64,000 nt of DNA from Marthasterias glacialis (GCA_911728455.2 OU452239.1:4686384-4750383), one strand, 5' to 3'. Numbered from the stretch's first letter, positions 33,076 to 48,900 are shown. Translations and numbers: made by a program. Notes: generated by a model not told the origin, from the sequence alone.

Positions 33076-36000
33076 AACTATTAGCCTCAGAACACCGGTT
33101 TATGTTAGTACAAAATCAATCTTAGAGCATTCTGAGCAGTTTTATTTTTTTTGTCTCCGATGTCGCTGAGAATGGACGAGTAGCTTCACAAACCCGTTTT
33201 TATTAGTACAAAATCACTCACGGAGCAATCTGAACAGTTTTAATTTGTTCGTCTCGATGTCGCCGAGATTGAACTAGTAGCTACAGACCGTCCATGTTTT
33301 TTTGTATAAAATCAATTCTTGGGCATTCTGAGCAGGTTTAAATTTTTTGTCTCCAATATCGCTGAGAATGAACAAGTTGCTTCTAAAAGCACATGTTTGT
33401 TGGTACAAACTCAATCTCAGGGTAATCTGAGAATTTTGAATTTTTTTCGTCTCCAATGTCCCTGAAAATGAACGAGTAGCTTGAGAACAACCGACATTGT
33501 TGGTATTAAGTCAATCTCAGAGCAATCTGAACAGTTTTAATTTTTTCGTCTCGATGTCGCCGAGATTGAACTAGTAGCTACAGACCGTCCATGTTTTTTG
33601 TAGAAAAATCAATTCTTGAGCATTCTGAGCAGTTTTAATGTTTTTTTTCTCCAATATCGCTGAGAATGAACAAGTAGCTTAAAAACACCCTACTTTGTTG
33701 GTACAAAATCACTCTCAGAACAATCTGAACAGTTTCATTTTTTTGTCTCCAATATGACTGAGAATAGCTTCTGAATACCTACGTTTGTTGGTAAAAAATG
33801 AATCTCAGAGCATTCTGAGCAGTTTTAATTTTTTTTTTTCCAATGTCGCCGAGATTGAACTATTTAGCCTCAAAACACCGGATTTTGTTAGTAAAAAATC
33901 AATCTTAGAGCATTCTGAGCAGTTTTAATGTTTTTGTCTCCAATATCGCTGAGAATGAACTAGTAGCTGGAAAACACCCTACTTTGTTGGTACAAAACCA
34001 CTCTCAGAGAAATCTTAACAGTTTCATTTTTTTGTCTCCAATATGACTGAGAATAGCTTCTGAATGCCTACGTTTGTTGTTACAAAATCAATCTCAGAGC
34101 ATTCTGAGCAGTTTTAATGTTTTTGTCTCCAATATCGCTGAGAATGAACAAGTAGCTTCAAAACACCCCACTTTGTTGGTACAAAGTCAATCTCAGAGCA
34201 ATCTGAACAGTTTTAATTTGTTCGTCTCGATGTCGCCGAGATTGAACTAGTAGCTACAGACCGTCCATGTTTTTTTGTATAAAATCAATTCTTGAGCATT
34301 CTGAGCAGTTTTAATTTTTTTGTATGGAATGTCCCTGAAAATGAACAAGTAGCTTTAAAACACCCCACTTTTTGGGTAAAAAATCAATCTCAGAGCCATC
34401 TGAACAGTTTCATTTTTTTCGTCTCCAATGACGCCGAGATTGAACAAGTAGCTTCCGAATGCGCAAGTTTGTTGGTACAAAGTCAATCTCAGAGTAATCT
34501 GAGGATGTTGAATTTTTTCGTCTGTAATGTCCCTGAAAATGGACGAGTAGCTTGAGAACACCCTACTTTGATGGTACAAAATCACTCTCAGAGCAATCTG
34601 AACAGTTCCTTTTTTTTGTCTCCAATATGACTGAGAATAGCTTCAGAACACCGGATTATGTTAGTACAAAATCAATCTTAGAGCATTCTGAGCAGTTTTA
34701 ATTTTTTTGTATCGAATGTCCCTGAAAAAGAACAAGTGGCTACAGACCGTCCATGTTTTTTTGTATAAAATCAATTCTTGGGCATTCTGAGCAGGTTTAA
34801 ATTTGTTGTCTCCAATATCGCTGAGAATGAACAAGTTGCTTCTAAATGCACATGTTTGTTGGTACAAACTCAATCTCAGGGTAATCTGAGAATGTTGAAT
34901 TTTTTTCGTCTCCAATGTCCCTGAAAATGGACGAGTAGCTTGAGAACACCCTACTTTGTTGGTACAAAATCACTCTCAGAGCAATCTGAACAGTTTCATT
35001 TTTTTGTCTCCAATATGACTGAGAATAGCTTCAGAACACCGGATTATGTTAGTACAAAATCAATCTTAGAGCATTCTGAGCAGTTTTAATTTTTTTGTAT
35101 CGAATGTCCCTGAAAAAGAACAAGTGGCTACAGACCGTCCATGTTTTTTTTGTATAAAATCAATTCTTGGGCATTCTGAGCAGGTTTAAATTTTTTGTCT
35201 CCAATATCGCTGAGAATGAACAAGTTGCTTCTAAATGCACATGTTTGTTGGTACAAACTCAATCTCAGGGTAATCTGAGAATGTTGAATTTTTTTCGTCT
35301 CCAATGTCCCTGAAAATGGACGAGTAGCTTGAGAACACCCTACTTTGTTGGTACAAAATCACTCTCAGAGCAATCTGAACAGTTTCATTTTTTTGTCTCC
35401 AATATGACTGAGAATAGCTTCAGAACACCGGATTATGTTAGTACAAAATCAATCTTAGAGCATTCTGAGCAGTTTTAATTTTTTTGTATCGAATGTCCCT
35501 GAAAAAGAACAAGTGGCTACAGACCGTCCATGTTTTTTTGTTTAAAATCAATTCTTGAGCATTCTGAGCAGTTTTAATTTTTTTGTATCGAATGTCCCTG
35601 AAAATGAACAAGTAGCTTCAAAACACCCCACTTTTTTGGTAAAAAATCAATCTCAGAGCCATCTGAACAGTTTCATCTTTTTCGTCTCCAATGACGCCGA
35701 GATTGAACAAGTAGCTTCCGAATGCGCAAGTTTGTTGGTACAAAGTCAATCTCAGAGTAATTTGAGGATGTTGAATTTTTTCGTCTCCAATGTCCCTGAA
35801 AATGGACGAGTAGCTTGAGAACACCCTACTTTGTTGGTACAAAATCACTCTCAGAGCAATCTGAACAGTTCCTTTTTTTTGTCTCCAATATGACTGAGAA
35901 TAGCTTCAGAACACCGGATTATGTTAGTACAAAATCAATCTTAGAGCATTCTGAGCAGTTTTAATTTTTTTGTATCGAATGTCCCTGAAAAAGAACAAGT

Positions 36001-39000
36001 GGCTACAGACCGTCCATGTTTTTTTGTATAAAATCAATTCTTGGGCATTCTGAGCAGGTTTAAATTTTTTGTCTCCAATATCGCTGAGAATGAACAAGTT
36101 GCTTCTAAATGCACATGTTTGTTGGTACAAACTCAATCTCAGGGTAATCTGAGAATGTTGAATTTTTTTCGTCTCCAATGTCCCTGAAAATGAACGAGTA
36201 GCTTGAGAACAACCGACTTTGTTGGTATTAAGTCAATCCCAGAGCAATCTGAACAGTTTTAATTTTTTCGTCTCGATGTCGCCGAGATTGAACTAGTAGC
36301 TACAGACCGTCCATGTTTTTTGTAGAAAAAAATTTTTTTGAGCATTCTGAGCAGTTTTAATGTTTTTTTTTCTCCAATATCGCTGAGAATGAACAAGTAG
36401 CTTAAAAACACCCTACTTTGTTGGTACAAAATCACTCTCAGAGCAATCTGAACAGTTTCATTTTTTTGTCTCCAATATGACTGAGAATAGCTTCTGAATA
36501 CCTACGTTTGTTGGTACAAAATGAATCTCAGAGTATTCTGAGCAGGTTTAATTTTTTTTTCTCCAATGTCGCCGAGATTGAACTATAGCCTCAGAACACC
36601 GCGATTATGTTAGTACAAAATCAATCTTAGAGCATTCTGAGCAGTTTTAATGTTTTTGTCTCCAATATCGCTGAGAATGAACAAGTAGCTTGAAAACACC
36701 ATACTTTGTTGGTACAAAACCACTCTCAGAGAAATCTTAACAGTTTCATTTTTTTGTCTCCAATATGACTGAGAATAGCTTCTGAATGTCTACGTTTGTT
36801 GGTACAAAATGAATCTCAGAGCATTCTTAGCAGTTTTAGTTTTTTTTTCCAATGTCACCGAGAATGAACTATAGCCTCAGAACACCGCGATTATGTTAGT
36901 ACAAAATCAATCTTAGAGCATTCTGAGCAGTTTTAATGTTTTTGTCTCCAATATCGCTGAGAATGAACAAGTAGCTTGAAAACACCCCATTTTGTTGGAA
37001 CAAAATCACTCTGAGAGCAATCTGAACAGTTTCATTTTTTTGTCTCCAATATGACTGAGAATAGCTTCTGAATGCCTACGTTTGTTGGTACAAAATCAAT
37101 CTCAGAGCATTCTGAGCAGTTTTAGTTTTTTTCTTCACCAATGTCTCCGAGATTGAACTAGTAGCTACAGAACACCGGAAGATTATTGGTACAAATTCAA
37201 TTTCAGAGTAATCTGAGCAGTTTTAATTTTATCGTCACCAATATCGCTGAGAATGAACTATTAGCCTCAGAACACCGGTTTATGTTAGTACAAAATCAAT
37301 CTTAGAGCATTCTGAGCAGTTTTATTTTTTTTTGTCTCCGATGTCGCTGAGAATGGACGAGTAGCTTCACAAACCCGTTTTTATTAGTACAAAATCACTC
37401 ACAGAGCAATCTGAACAGTTTCATTTTTTTGTCTCCAATATGACTGAGAATAGCTTCAGAACACCGGATTATGTTAGTACAAAATCAATCTTAGAGCATT
37501 CTGAGCAGTTTTAATTTTTTTGTATCGAATGTCCCTGAAAAAGAACAAGTGGCTACAGACCGTCCATGTTTTTTTGTATAAAATCAATTCTTGGGCATTC
37601 TGAGCAGGTTTAAATTTTTTGTCTCCAATATCGCTGAGAATGAACAAGTTGCTTCTAAATGCACATGTTTGTTGGTACAAACTCAATCTCAGGGTAATCT
37701 GAGAATGTTGAATTTTTTTCGTCTCCAATGTCCCTGAAAATGGACGAGTAGCTTGAGAACACCCTACTTTGTTGGTACAAAATCACTCTCAGAGCAATCT
37801 GAACAGTTTCATTTTTTTGTCTCCAATATGACTGAGAATAGCTTCAGAACACCGGATTATGTTAGTACAAAATCAATCTTAGAGCATTCTGAGCAGTTTC
37901 AATGTTTTTTTCTCCAATGTCGCCGAGAATGAACAATCAGCTGGAAAACACCCTACTTTGTTGGTACAAAACCACTCTCAGAGAAATCTGAACAGTTTCA
38001 TTTTTTTGTCTCCAATATGACTGAGAATAGCTTCTGAATACCTACGTTTGTTTGTAAAAAATGAATCTCAGAGCATTCTGAACAGTTTTAATTTTTTTTT
38101 CTCCAATGTCGCCGACATTTAACTATTAGCCTCAGAACACCGGTTTATGTTAGTACAAAATCAATCTTAGAGCATTCTGAGCAGTTTTATTTTTTTTTGT
38201 CTCCGATGTCGCTGAGAATGGACGAGTAGCTTCACAAACCCGTTTTTATTAGTACAAAATCACTCACGGAGCAATCTGAACAGTTTTAATTTGTTCGTCT
38301 CGATGTCGCCGAGATTGAACTAGTAGCTACAGACCGTCCATGTTTTTTTGTATAAAATCAATTCTTGGGCATTCTGAGCAGGTTTAAATTTTTTATCTCC
38401 AATATCGCTGAGAATGAACAAGTTGCTTCTAAATGCACATGTTTGTTGGTACAAACTCAATCTCAGGGTAATCTGAGAACTTTGAATTTTTTTCGTCTCC
38501 AATGTCCCTGAAAATGAACGAGTAGCTTGAGAACAACCGACATTGTTGGTATTAAGTCAATCTCAGAGCAATCTGAACAGTTTTAATTTTTTCGTCTCGA
38601 TGTCGCCGAGATTGAACTAGTAGCTACAGACCGTCCATGTTTTTTGTAGAAAAATCAATTCTTGAGCATTCTGAGCAGTTTTAATGTTTTTTTTCTCCAA
38701 TATCGCTGAGAATGAACAAGTAGCTTAAAAACACCCTACTTTGTTGGTACAAAATCACTCTCAGAACAATCTGAACAGTTTCATTTTTTTGTCTCCAATA
38801 TGACTGAGAATAGCTTCTGAATACCTACGTTTGTTGGTAAAAAATGAATCTCAGAGCATTCTGAGCAGTTTTAATTTTTTTTTCTCCAATGTCGCCGAGA
38901 TTGAACTATTAGCCTCAAAACACCGGATTTTGTTAGTACAAAATCAATCTTAGAGCATTCTGAGCAGTTTTAATGTTTTTGTCTCCAATATCGCTGAGAA

Positions 39001-42000
39001 TGAACTAGTAGCTGGAAAACACCCTACTTTGTTGGTACAAAACCACTCTCAGAGAAATCTTAACAGTTTCATTTTTTTGTCTCCAATATGACTGAGAATA
39101 GCTTCTGAATGCCTACGTTTGTTGGTACAAAATCAATCTCAGAGCATTCTGAGCAGTTTTAATTTGTTTGTCTCCAATATCGCTGAGAATGAACAAGTAG
39201 CTTCAAAACACCCCACTTTGTTGGTACAAAGTCAATCTCAGAGCAATCTGAACAGTTTTAATTTGTTCGTCTCGATGTCGCCGAGATTGAACTAGTAGCT
39301 ACAGACCGTCCATGTTTTTTTGTATAAAATCAATTCTTGAGCATTCTGAGCAGTTTTAATTTTTTTGTATGGAATGTCCCTGAAAATGAACAAGTAGCTT
39401 TAAAACACCCCACTTTTTGGGTAAAAAATCAATCTCAGAGCCATCTGAACAGTTTCATTTTTTTCGTCTCCAATGACGCCGAGATTGAACAAGTAGCTTC
39501 CGAATGCGCAAGTTTGTTGGTACAAAGTCAATCTCAGAGTAATCTGAGGATGTTGAATTTTTTCGTCTGTAATGTCCCTGAAAATGGACGAGTAGCTTGA
39601 GAACACCCTACTTTGTTGGTACAAAATCACTCTCAGAGCAATCTGAACAGTTCCTTTTTTTTGTCTCCAATATGACTGAGAATAGCTTCAGAACACCGGA
39701 TTATGTTAGTACAAAATCAATCTTAGAGCATTCTGAGCAGTTTTAATTTTTTTGTATCGAATGTCCCTGAAAAAGAACAAGTGGCTACAGACCGTCCATG
39801 TTTTTTTGTATAAAATCAATTCTTGGGCATTCTGAGCAGGTTTAAATTTGTTGTCTCCAATATCGCTGAGAATGAACAAGTTGCTTCTAAATGCACATGT
39901 TTGTTGGTACAAACTCAATCTCAGGGTAATCTGAGAATGTTGAATTTTTTTCGTCTCCAATGTCCCTGAAAATGGACGAGTAGCTTGAGAACACCCTACT
40001 TTGTTGGTACAAAATCACTCTCAGAGCAATCTGAACAGTTTCATTTTTTTGTCTCCAATATGACTGAGAATAGCTTTAGAACACCGGATTATGTTAGTAC
40101 AAAATCAATCTTAGAGCATTCTGAGCAGTTTTAATTTTTTTGTATCGAATGTCCCTGAAAAAGAACAAGTGGCTACAGACCGTCCATGTTTTTTTGTATA
40201 AAATCAATTCTTGGGCATTCTGAGCAGGTTTAAATTTGTTGTCTCCAATATCGCTGAGAATGAACAAGTTGCTTCTAAATGCACATGTTTGTTGGTACAA
40301 ACTCAATCTCAGGGTAATCTGAGAATGTTGATTTTTTTTTCGTCTCCAATGTCCCTGAAAATGGACGAGTAGCTTGAGAACACCCTACTTTGTTGGTACA
40401 AAATCACTCTCAGAGCAATCTGAACAGTTTCATTTTTTTGTCTCCAATATGACTGAGAATAGCTTCAGAACACCGGATTATGTTAGTACAAAATCAATCT
40501 TAGAGCATTCTGAGCAGTTTCAATGTTTTTTTCTCCAATGTCGCCGAGAATGAACAATCAGCTGGAAAACACCCTACTTTGTTGGTACAAAACCACTCTC
40601 AGAGAAATCTGAACAGTTTCATTTTTTTGTCTCCAATATGACTGAGAATAGCTTCTGAATACCTACGTTTGTTGGTAAAAAATGAATCTCAGAGCATTCT
40701 GAACAGTTTTAATTTTTTTTTCTCCAATGTCGCCGACATTTAACTATTAGCCTCAGAACACCGGTTTATGTTAGTACAAAATCAATCTTAGAGCATTCTG
40801 AGCAGTTTTATTTTTTTTTGTCTCCGATGTCGCTGAGAATGGACGAGTAGCTTCACAAACCCGTTTTTATTAGTACAAAATCACTCACGGAGCAATCTGA
40901 ACAGTTTTAATTTGTTCGTCTCGATGTCGCCGAGATTGAACTAGTAGCTACAGACCGTCCATGTTTTTTTGTATAAAATCAATTCTTGGGCATTCTGAGC
41001 AGGTTTAAATTTTTTATCTCCAATATCGCTGAGAATGAACAAGTTGCTTCTAAATGCACATGTTTGTTGGTACAAACTCAATCTCAGGGTAATCTGAGAA
41101 CTTTGAATTTTTTTCGTCTCCAATGTCCCTGAAAATGAAGGAGTAGCTTGAGAACAACCGACATTGTTGGTATTAAGTCAATCTCAGAGCAATCTGAACA
41201 GTTTTAATTTTTTCGTCTCGATGTCGCCGAGATTGAACTAGTAGCTACAGACCGTCCATGTTTTTTGTAGAAAAATCAATTCTTGAGCATTCTGAGCAGT
41301 TTTAATGTTTTTTTTCTCCAATATCGCTGAGAATGAACAAGTAGCTTAAAAACACCCTACTTTGTTGGTACAAAATCACTCTCAGAACAATCTGAACAGT
41401 TTCATTTTTTTGTCTCCAATATGACTGAGAATAGCTTCTGAATACCTACGGTTGTTGGTAAAAAATGAATCTCAGAGCATTCTGAGCAGTTTTAATTTTT
41501 TTTTCTCCAATGTCGCCGAGATTGAACTATTAGCCTCAAAACACCGGATTTTGTTAGTACAAAATCAATCTTAGAGCATTCTGAGCAGTTTTAATGTTTT
41601 TGTCTCCAATATCGCTGAGAATGAACTAGTAGCTGGAAAACACCCTACTTTGTTGGTACAAAACCACTCTCAGAGAAATCTTAACAGTTTCATTTTTTTG
41701 TCTCCAATATGACTGAGAATAGCTTCTGAATGCCTACGTTTGTTGGTACAAAATCAATCTCAGAGCATTCTGAGCAGTTTTAATTTGTTTGTCTCCAATA
41801 TCGCTGAGAATGAACAAGTAGCTTCAAAACACCCCACTTTGTTGGTACAAAGTCAATCTCAGAGCAATCTGAACAGTTTTAATTTGTTCGTCTCGATGTC
41901 GCCGAGATTGAACTAGTAGCTACAGACCGTCCATGTTTTTTTGTATAAAATCAATTCTTGAGCATTCTGAGCAGTTTTAATTTTTTTGTATGGAATGTCC

Positions 42001-42974
42001 CTGAAAATGAACAAGTAGCTTTAAAACACCCCACTTTTTGGGTAAAAAATCAATCTCAGAGCCATCTGAACAGTTTCATTTTTTTCGTCTCCAATGACGC
42101 CGAGATTGAACAAGTTGCTTCTAAATGCACATGTTTGTTGGTACAGACTCAATCTCAGGGTAATCTGAGAATGTTGAATTTTTTTCGTCTCCAATGTCCC
42201 TGAAAATGGACGAGTAGCTTGAGAACACCCTACTTTGTTGGTACAAAATCACTCTCAGAGCAATCTGAACAGTTCCTTTTTTTTGTCTCCAATATGACTG
42301 AGAATAGCTTCAGAACACCGCGATTATGTTAGTACAAAATCAATCTTAGAGCATTCTGAGCAGTTTTAATGTTTTTGTCTCCAATATCGCTGAGAATGAA
42401 CAAGTAGCTTGAAAACACCATACTTTGTTGGTACAAAACCACTCTCAGAGAAATCTTAACAGTTTCATTTTTTTGTCTCCAATATGACTGAGAATAGCTT
42501 CTGAATGTCTACGTTTGTTGGTACAAAATGAATCTCAGAGCATTCTTAGCAGTTTTAGTTTTTTTTTCCAATGTCACCGAGAATGAACTATAGCCTCAGA
42601 ACACCGCGATTATGTTAGTACAAAATCAATCTTAGAGCATTCTGAGCAGTTTTAATGTTTTTGTCTCCAATATCGCTGAGAATGAACAAGTAGCTTGAAA
42701 ACACCCCATTTTGTTGGTACAAAATCACTCTGAGAGCAATCTGAACAGTTTCATTTTTTTGTCTCCAATATGACTGAGAATAGCTTCTGAATGCCTACGT
42801 TTGTTGGTACAAAATCAATCTCAGAGCATTCTGAGCAGTTTTAGTTTTTTTCTTCACCAATGTCTCCGAGATTGAACTAGTAGCTACAGAACACCGGAAG
42901 ATTATTGGTACAAATTCAATTTCAGAGTAATCTGAGCAGTTTTAATTTTATCGTCACCAATATCGCTGAGAATG
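33076..42974 (+). repeat. 9.9-kb tandem duplication, copy A
   Basis: The segment matches 42975-52773 base for base at an offset of 9,899-9,900. Shared private variants include CTACTTTGATGGTAC (34565 and 44465), a TAGAAAAAAATTTTTTTGAG stretch (36321 and 46221 region) and GAACTATTTAGCC (33858 and 43758). I noticed fewer than ten differences over 9.9 kb while reading. It begins at AACTATTAGCC within a monomer. Confidence 0.88.
38119..40739 (+). repeat. 2.62-kb super-repeat unit (type copy)
   Basis: It is marked by a type B monomer with ATTTTTTATCTCC and GAACTTTGAA at 38320. The same landmark recurs at 40941, 48219, 50840, 52973 and 55593; spacings are 2621, 2621, 2133 and 2620 bp within adjacent pairs. 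Each unit contains about 27 monomers in the same order. The 40941-43173 copy is a shortened or variant form of 2,233 bp. Confidence 0.8.
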
Positions 42975-45900
42975 AACTATTAGCCTCAGAACACCGGTTT
43001 ATGTTAGTACAAAATCAATCTTAGAGCATTCTGAGCAGTTTTATTTTTTTTTGTCTCCGATGTCGCTGAGAATGGACGAGTAGCTTCACAAACCCGTTTT
43101 TATTAGTACAAAATCACTCACGGAGCAATCTGAACAGTTTTAATTTGTTCGTCTCGATGTCGCCGAGATTGAACTAGTAGCTACAGACCGTCCATGTTTT
43201 TTTGTATAAAATCAATTCTTGGGCATTCTGAGCAGGTTTAAATTTTTTGTCTCCAATATCGCTGAGAATGAACAAGTTGCTTCTAAAAGCACATGTTTGT
43301 TGGTACAAACTCAATCTCAGGGTAATCTGAGAATTTTGAATTTTTTTCGTCTCCAATGTCCCTGAAAATGAACGAGTAGCTTGAGAACAACCGACATTGT
43401 TGGTATTAAGTCAATCTCAGAGCAATCTGAACAGTTTTAATTTTTTCGTCTCGATGTCGCCGAGATTGAACTAGTAGCTACAGACCGTCCATGTTTTTTG
43501 TAGAAAAATCAATTCTTGAGCATTCTGAGCAGTTTTAATGTTTTTTTTCTCCAATATCGCTGAGAATGAACAAGTAGCTTAAAAACACCCTACTTTGTTG
43601 GTACAAAATCACTCTCAGAACAATCTGAACAGTTTCATTTTTTTGTCTCCAATATGACTGAGAATAGCTTCTGAATACCTACGTTTGTTGGTAAAAAATG
43701 AATCTCAGAGCATTCTGAGCAGTTTTAATTTTTTTTTTTCCAATGTCGCCGAGATTGAACTATTTAGCCTCAAAACACCGGATTTTGTTAGTAAAAAATC
43801 AATCTTAGAGCATTCTGAGCAGTTTTAATGTTTTTGTCTCCAATATCGCTGAGAATGAACTAGTAGCTGGAAAACACCCTACTTTGTTGGTACAAAACCA
43901 CTCTCAGAGAAATCTTAACAGTTTCATTTTTTTGTCTCCAATATGACTGAGAATAGCTTCTGAATGCCTACGTTTGTTGTTACAAAATCAATCTCAGAGC
44001 ATTCTGAGCAGTTTTAATGTTTTTGTCTCCAATATCGCTGAGAATGAACAAGTAGCTTCAAAACACCCCACTTTGTTGGTACAAAGTCAATCTCAGAGCA
44101 ATCTGAACAGTTTTAATTTGTTCGTCTCGATGTCGCCGAGATTGAACTAGTAGCTACAGACCGTCCATGTTTTTTTGTATAAAATCAATTCTTGAGCATT
44201 CTGAGCAGTTTTAATTTTTTTGTATGGAATGTCCCTGAAAATGAACAAGTAGCTTTAAAACACCCCACTTTTTGGGTAAAAAATCAATCTCAGAGCCATC
44301 TGAACAGTTTCATTTTTTTCGTCTCCAATGACGCCGAGATTGAACAAGTAGCTTCCGAATGCGCAAGTTTGTTGGTACAAAGTCAATCTCAGAGTAATCT
44401 GAGGATGTTGAATTTTTTCGTCTGTAATGTCCCTGAAAATGGACGAGTAGCTTGAGAACACCCTACTTTGATGGTACAAAATCACTCTCAGAGCAATCTG
44501 AACAGTTCCTTTTTTTTGTCTCCAATATGACTGAGAATAGCTTCAGAACACCGGATTATGTTAGTACAAAATCAATCTTAGAGCATTCTGAGCAGTTTTA
44601 ATTTTTTTGTATCGAATGTCCCTGAAAAAGAACAAGTGGCTACAGACCGTCCATGTTTTTTTGTATAAAATCAATTCTTGGGCATTCTGAGCAGGTTTAA
44701 ATTTGTTGTCTCCAATATCGCTGAGAATGAACAAGTTGCTTCTAAATGCACATGTTTGTTGGTACAAACTCAATCTCAGGGTAATCTGAGAATGTTGAAT
44801 TTTTTTCGTCTCCAATGTCCCTGAAAATGGACGAGTAGCTTGAGAACACCCTACTTTGTTGGTACAAAATCACTCTCAGAGCAATCTGAACAGTTTCATT
44901 TTTTTGTCTCCAATATGACTGAGAATAGCTTCAGAACACCGGATTATGTTAGTACAAAATCAATCTTAGAGCATTCTGAGCAGTTTTAATTTTTTTGTAT
45001 CGAATGTCCCTGAAAAAGAACAAGTGGCTACAGACCGTCCATGTTTTTTTGTATAAAATCAATTCTTGGGCATTCTGAGCAGGTTTAAATTTTTTGTCTC
45101 CAATATCGCTGAGAATGAACAAGTTGCTTCTAAATGCACATGTTTGTTGGTACAAACTCAATCTCAGGGTAATCTGAGAATGTTGAATTTTTTTCGTCTC
45201 CAATGTCCCTGAAAATGGACGAGTAGCTTGAGAACACCCTATTTTGTTGGTACAAAATCACTCTCAGAGCAATCTGAACAGTTTCATTTTTTTGTCTCCA
45301 ATATGACTGAGAATAGCTTCAGAACACCGGATTATGTTAGTACAAAATCAATCTTAGAGCATTCTGAGCAGTTTTAATTTTTTTGTATCGAATGTCCCTG
45401 AAAAAGAACAAGTGGCTACAGACCGTCCATGTTTTTTTGTTTAAAATCAATTCTTGAGCATTCTGAGCAGTTTTAATTTTTTTGTATCGAATGTCCCTGA
45501 AAATGAACAAGTAGCTTCAAAACACCCCACTTTTTTGGTAAAAAATCAATCTCAGAGCCATCTGAACAGTTTCATCTTTTTCGTCTCCAATGACGCCGAG
45601 ATTGAACAAGTAGCTTCCGAATGCGCAAGTTTGTTGGTACAAAGTCAATCTCAGAGTAATTTGAGGATGTTGAATTTTTTCGTCTCCAATGTCCCTGAAA
45701 ATGGACGAGTAGCTTGAGAACACCCTACTTTGTTGGTACAAAATCACTCTCAGAGCAATCTGAACAGTTCCTTTTTTTTGTCTCCAATATGACTGAGAAT
45801 AGCTTCAGAACACCGGATTATGTTAGTACAAAATCAATCTTAGAGCATTCTGAGCAGTTTTAATTTTTTTGTATCGAATGTCCCTGAAAAAGAACAAGTG

Positions 45901-48900
45901 GCTACAGACCGTCCATGTTTTTTTGTATAAAATCAATTCTTGGGCATTCTGAGCAGGTTTAAATTTTTTGTCTCCAATATCGCTGAGAATGAACAAGTTG
46001 CTTCTAAATGCACATGTTTGTTGGTACAAACTCAATCTCAGGGTAATCTGAGAATGTTGAATTTTTTTCGTCTCCAATGTCCCTGAAAATGAACGAGTAG
46101 CTTGAGAACAACCGACTTTGTTGGTATTAAGTCAATCCCAGAGCAATCTGAACAGTTTTAATTTTTTCGTCTCGATGTCGCCGAGATTGAACTAGTAGCT
46201 ACAGACCGTCCATGTTTTTTGTAGAAAAAAATTTTTTTGAGCATTCTGAGCAGTTTTAATGTTTTTTTTTCTCCAATATCGCTGAGAATGAACAAGTAGC
46301 TTAAAAACACCCTACTTTGTTGGTACAAAATCACTCTCAGAGCAATCTGAACAGTTTCATTTTTTTGTCTCCAATATGACTGAGAATAGCTTCTGAATAC
46401 CTACGTTTGTTGGTACAAAATGAATCTCAGAGTATTCTGAGCAGGTTTAATTTTTTTTTCTCCAATGTCGCCGAGATTGAACTATAGCCTCAGAACACCG
46501 CGATTATGTTAGTACAAAATCAATCTTAGAGCATTCTGAGCAGTTTTAATGTTTTTGTCTCCAATATCGCTGAGAATGAACAAGTAGCTTGAAAACACCA
46601 TACTTTGTTGGTACAAAACCACTCTCAGAGAAATCTTAACAGTTTCATTTTTTTGTCTCCAATATGACTGAGAATAGCTTCTGAATGTCTACGTTTGTTG
46701 GTACAAAATGAATCTCAGAGCATTCTTAGCAGTTTTAGTTTTTTTTTCCAATGTCACCGAGAATGAACTATAGCCTCAGAACACCGCGATTATGTTAGTA
46801 CAAAATCAATCTTAGAGCATTCTGAGCAGTTTTAATGTTTTTGTCTCCAATATCGCTGAGAATGAACAAGTAGCTTGAAAACACCCCATTTTGTTGGAAC
46901 AAAATCACTCTGAGAGCAATCTGAACAGTTTCATTTTTTTGTCTCCAATATGACTGAGAATAGCTTCTGAATGCCTACGTTTGTTGGTACAAAATCAATC
47001 TCAGAGCATTCTGAGCAGTTTTAGTTTTTTTCTTCACCAATGTCTCCGAGATTGAACTAGTAGCTACAGAACACCGGAAGATTATTGGTACAAATTCAAT
47101 TTCAGAGTAATCTGAGCAGTTTTAATTTTATCGTCACCAATATCGCTGAGAATGAACTATTAGCCTCAGAACACCGGTTTATGTTAGTACAAAATCAATC
47201 TTAGAGCATTCTGAGCAGTTTTATTTTTTTTTGTCTCCGATGTCGCTGAGAATGGACGAGTAGCTTCACAAACCCGTTTTTATTAGTACAAAATCACTCA
47301 CAGAGCAATCTGAACAGTTTCATTTTTTTGTCTCCAATATGACTGAGAATAGCTTCAGAACACCGGATTATGTTAGTACAAAATCAATCTTAGAGCATTC
47401 TGAGCAGTTTTAATTTTTTTGTATCGAATGTCCCTGAAAAAGAACAAGTGGCTACAGACCGTCCATGTTTTTTTGTATAAAATCAATTCTTGGGCATTCT
47501 GAGCAGGTTTAAATTTTTTGTCTCCAATATCGCTGAGAATGAACAAGTTGCTTCTAAATGCACATGTTTGTTGGTACAAACTCAATCTCAGGGTAATCTG
47601 AGAATGTTGAATTTTTTTCGTCTCCAATGTCCCTGAAAATGGACGAGTAGCTTGAGAACACCCTACTTTGTTGGTACAAAATCACTCTCAGAGCAATCTG
47701 AACAGTTTCATTTTTTTGTCTCCAATATGACTGAGAATAGCTTCAGAACACCGGATTATGTTAGTACAAAATCAATCTTAGAGCATTCTGAGCAGTTTCA
47801 ATGTTTTTTTCTCCAATGTCGCCGAGAATGAACAATCAGCTGGAAAACACCCTACTTTGTTGGTACAAAACCACTCTCAGAGAAATCTGAACAGTTTCAT
47901 TTTTTTGTCTCCAATATGACTGAGAATAGCTTCTGAATACCTACGTTTGTTGGTAAAAAATGAATCTCAGAGCATTCTGAACAGTTTTAATTTTTTTTTC
48001 TCCAATGTCGCCGACATTTAACTATTAGCCTCAGAACACCGGTTTATGTTAGTACAAAATCAATCTTAGAGCATTCTGAGCAGTTTTATTTTTTTTTGTC
48101 TCCGATGTCGCTGAGAATGGACGAGTAGCTTCACAAACCCGTTTTTATTAGTACAAAATCACTCACGGAGCAATCTGAACAGTTTTAATTTGTTCGTCTC
48201 GATGTCGCCGAGATTGAACTAGTAGCTACAGACCGTCCATGTTTTTTTGTATAAAATCAATTCTTGGGCATTCTGAGCAGGTTTAAATTTTTTATCTCCA
48301 ATATCGCTGAGAATGAACAAGTTGCTTCTAAATGCACATGTTTGTTGGTACAAACTCAATCTCAGGGTAATCTGAGAACTTTGAATTTTTTTCGTCTCCA
48401 ATGTCCCTGAAAATGAACGAGTAGCTTGAGAACAACCGACATTGTTGGTATTAAGTCAATCTCAGAGCAATCTGAACAGTTTTAATTTTTTCGTCTCGAT
48501 GTCGCCGAGATTGAACTAGTAGCTACAGACCGTCCATGTTTTTTGTAGAAAAATCAATTCTTGAGCATTCTGAGCAGTTTTAATGTTTTTTTTCTCCAAT
48601 ATCGCTGAGAATGAACAAGTAGCTTAAAAACACCCTACTTTGTTGGTACAAAATCACTCTCAGAACAATCTGAACAGTTTCATTTTTTTGTCTCCAATAT
48701 GACTGAGAATAGCTTCTGAATACCTACGTTTGTTGGTAAAAAATGAATCTCAGAGCATTCTGAGCAGTTTTAATTTTTTTTTCTCCAATGTCGCCGAGAT
48801 TGAACTATTAGCCTCAAAACACCGGATTTTGTTAGTACAAAATCAATCTTAGAGCATTCTGAGCAGTTTTAATGTTTTTGTCTCCAATATCGCTGAGAAT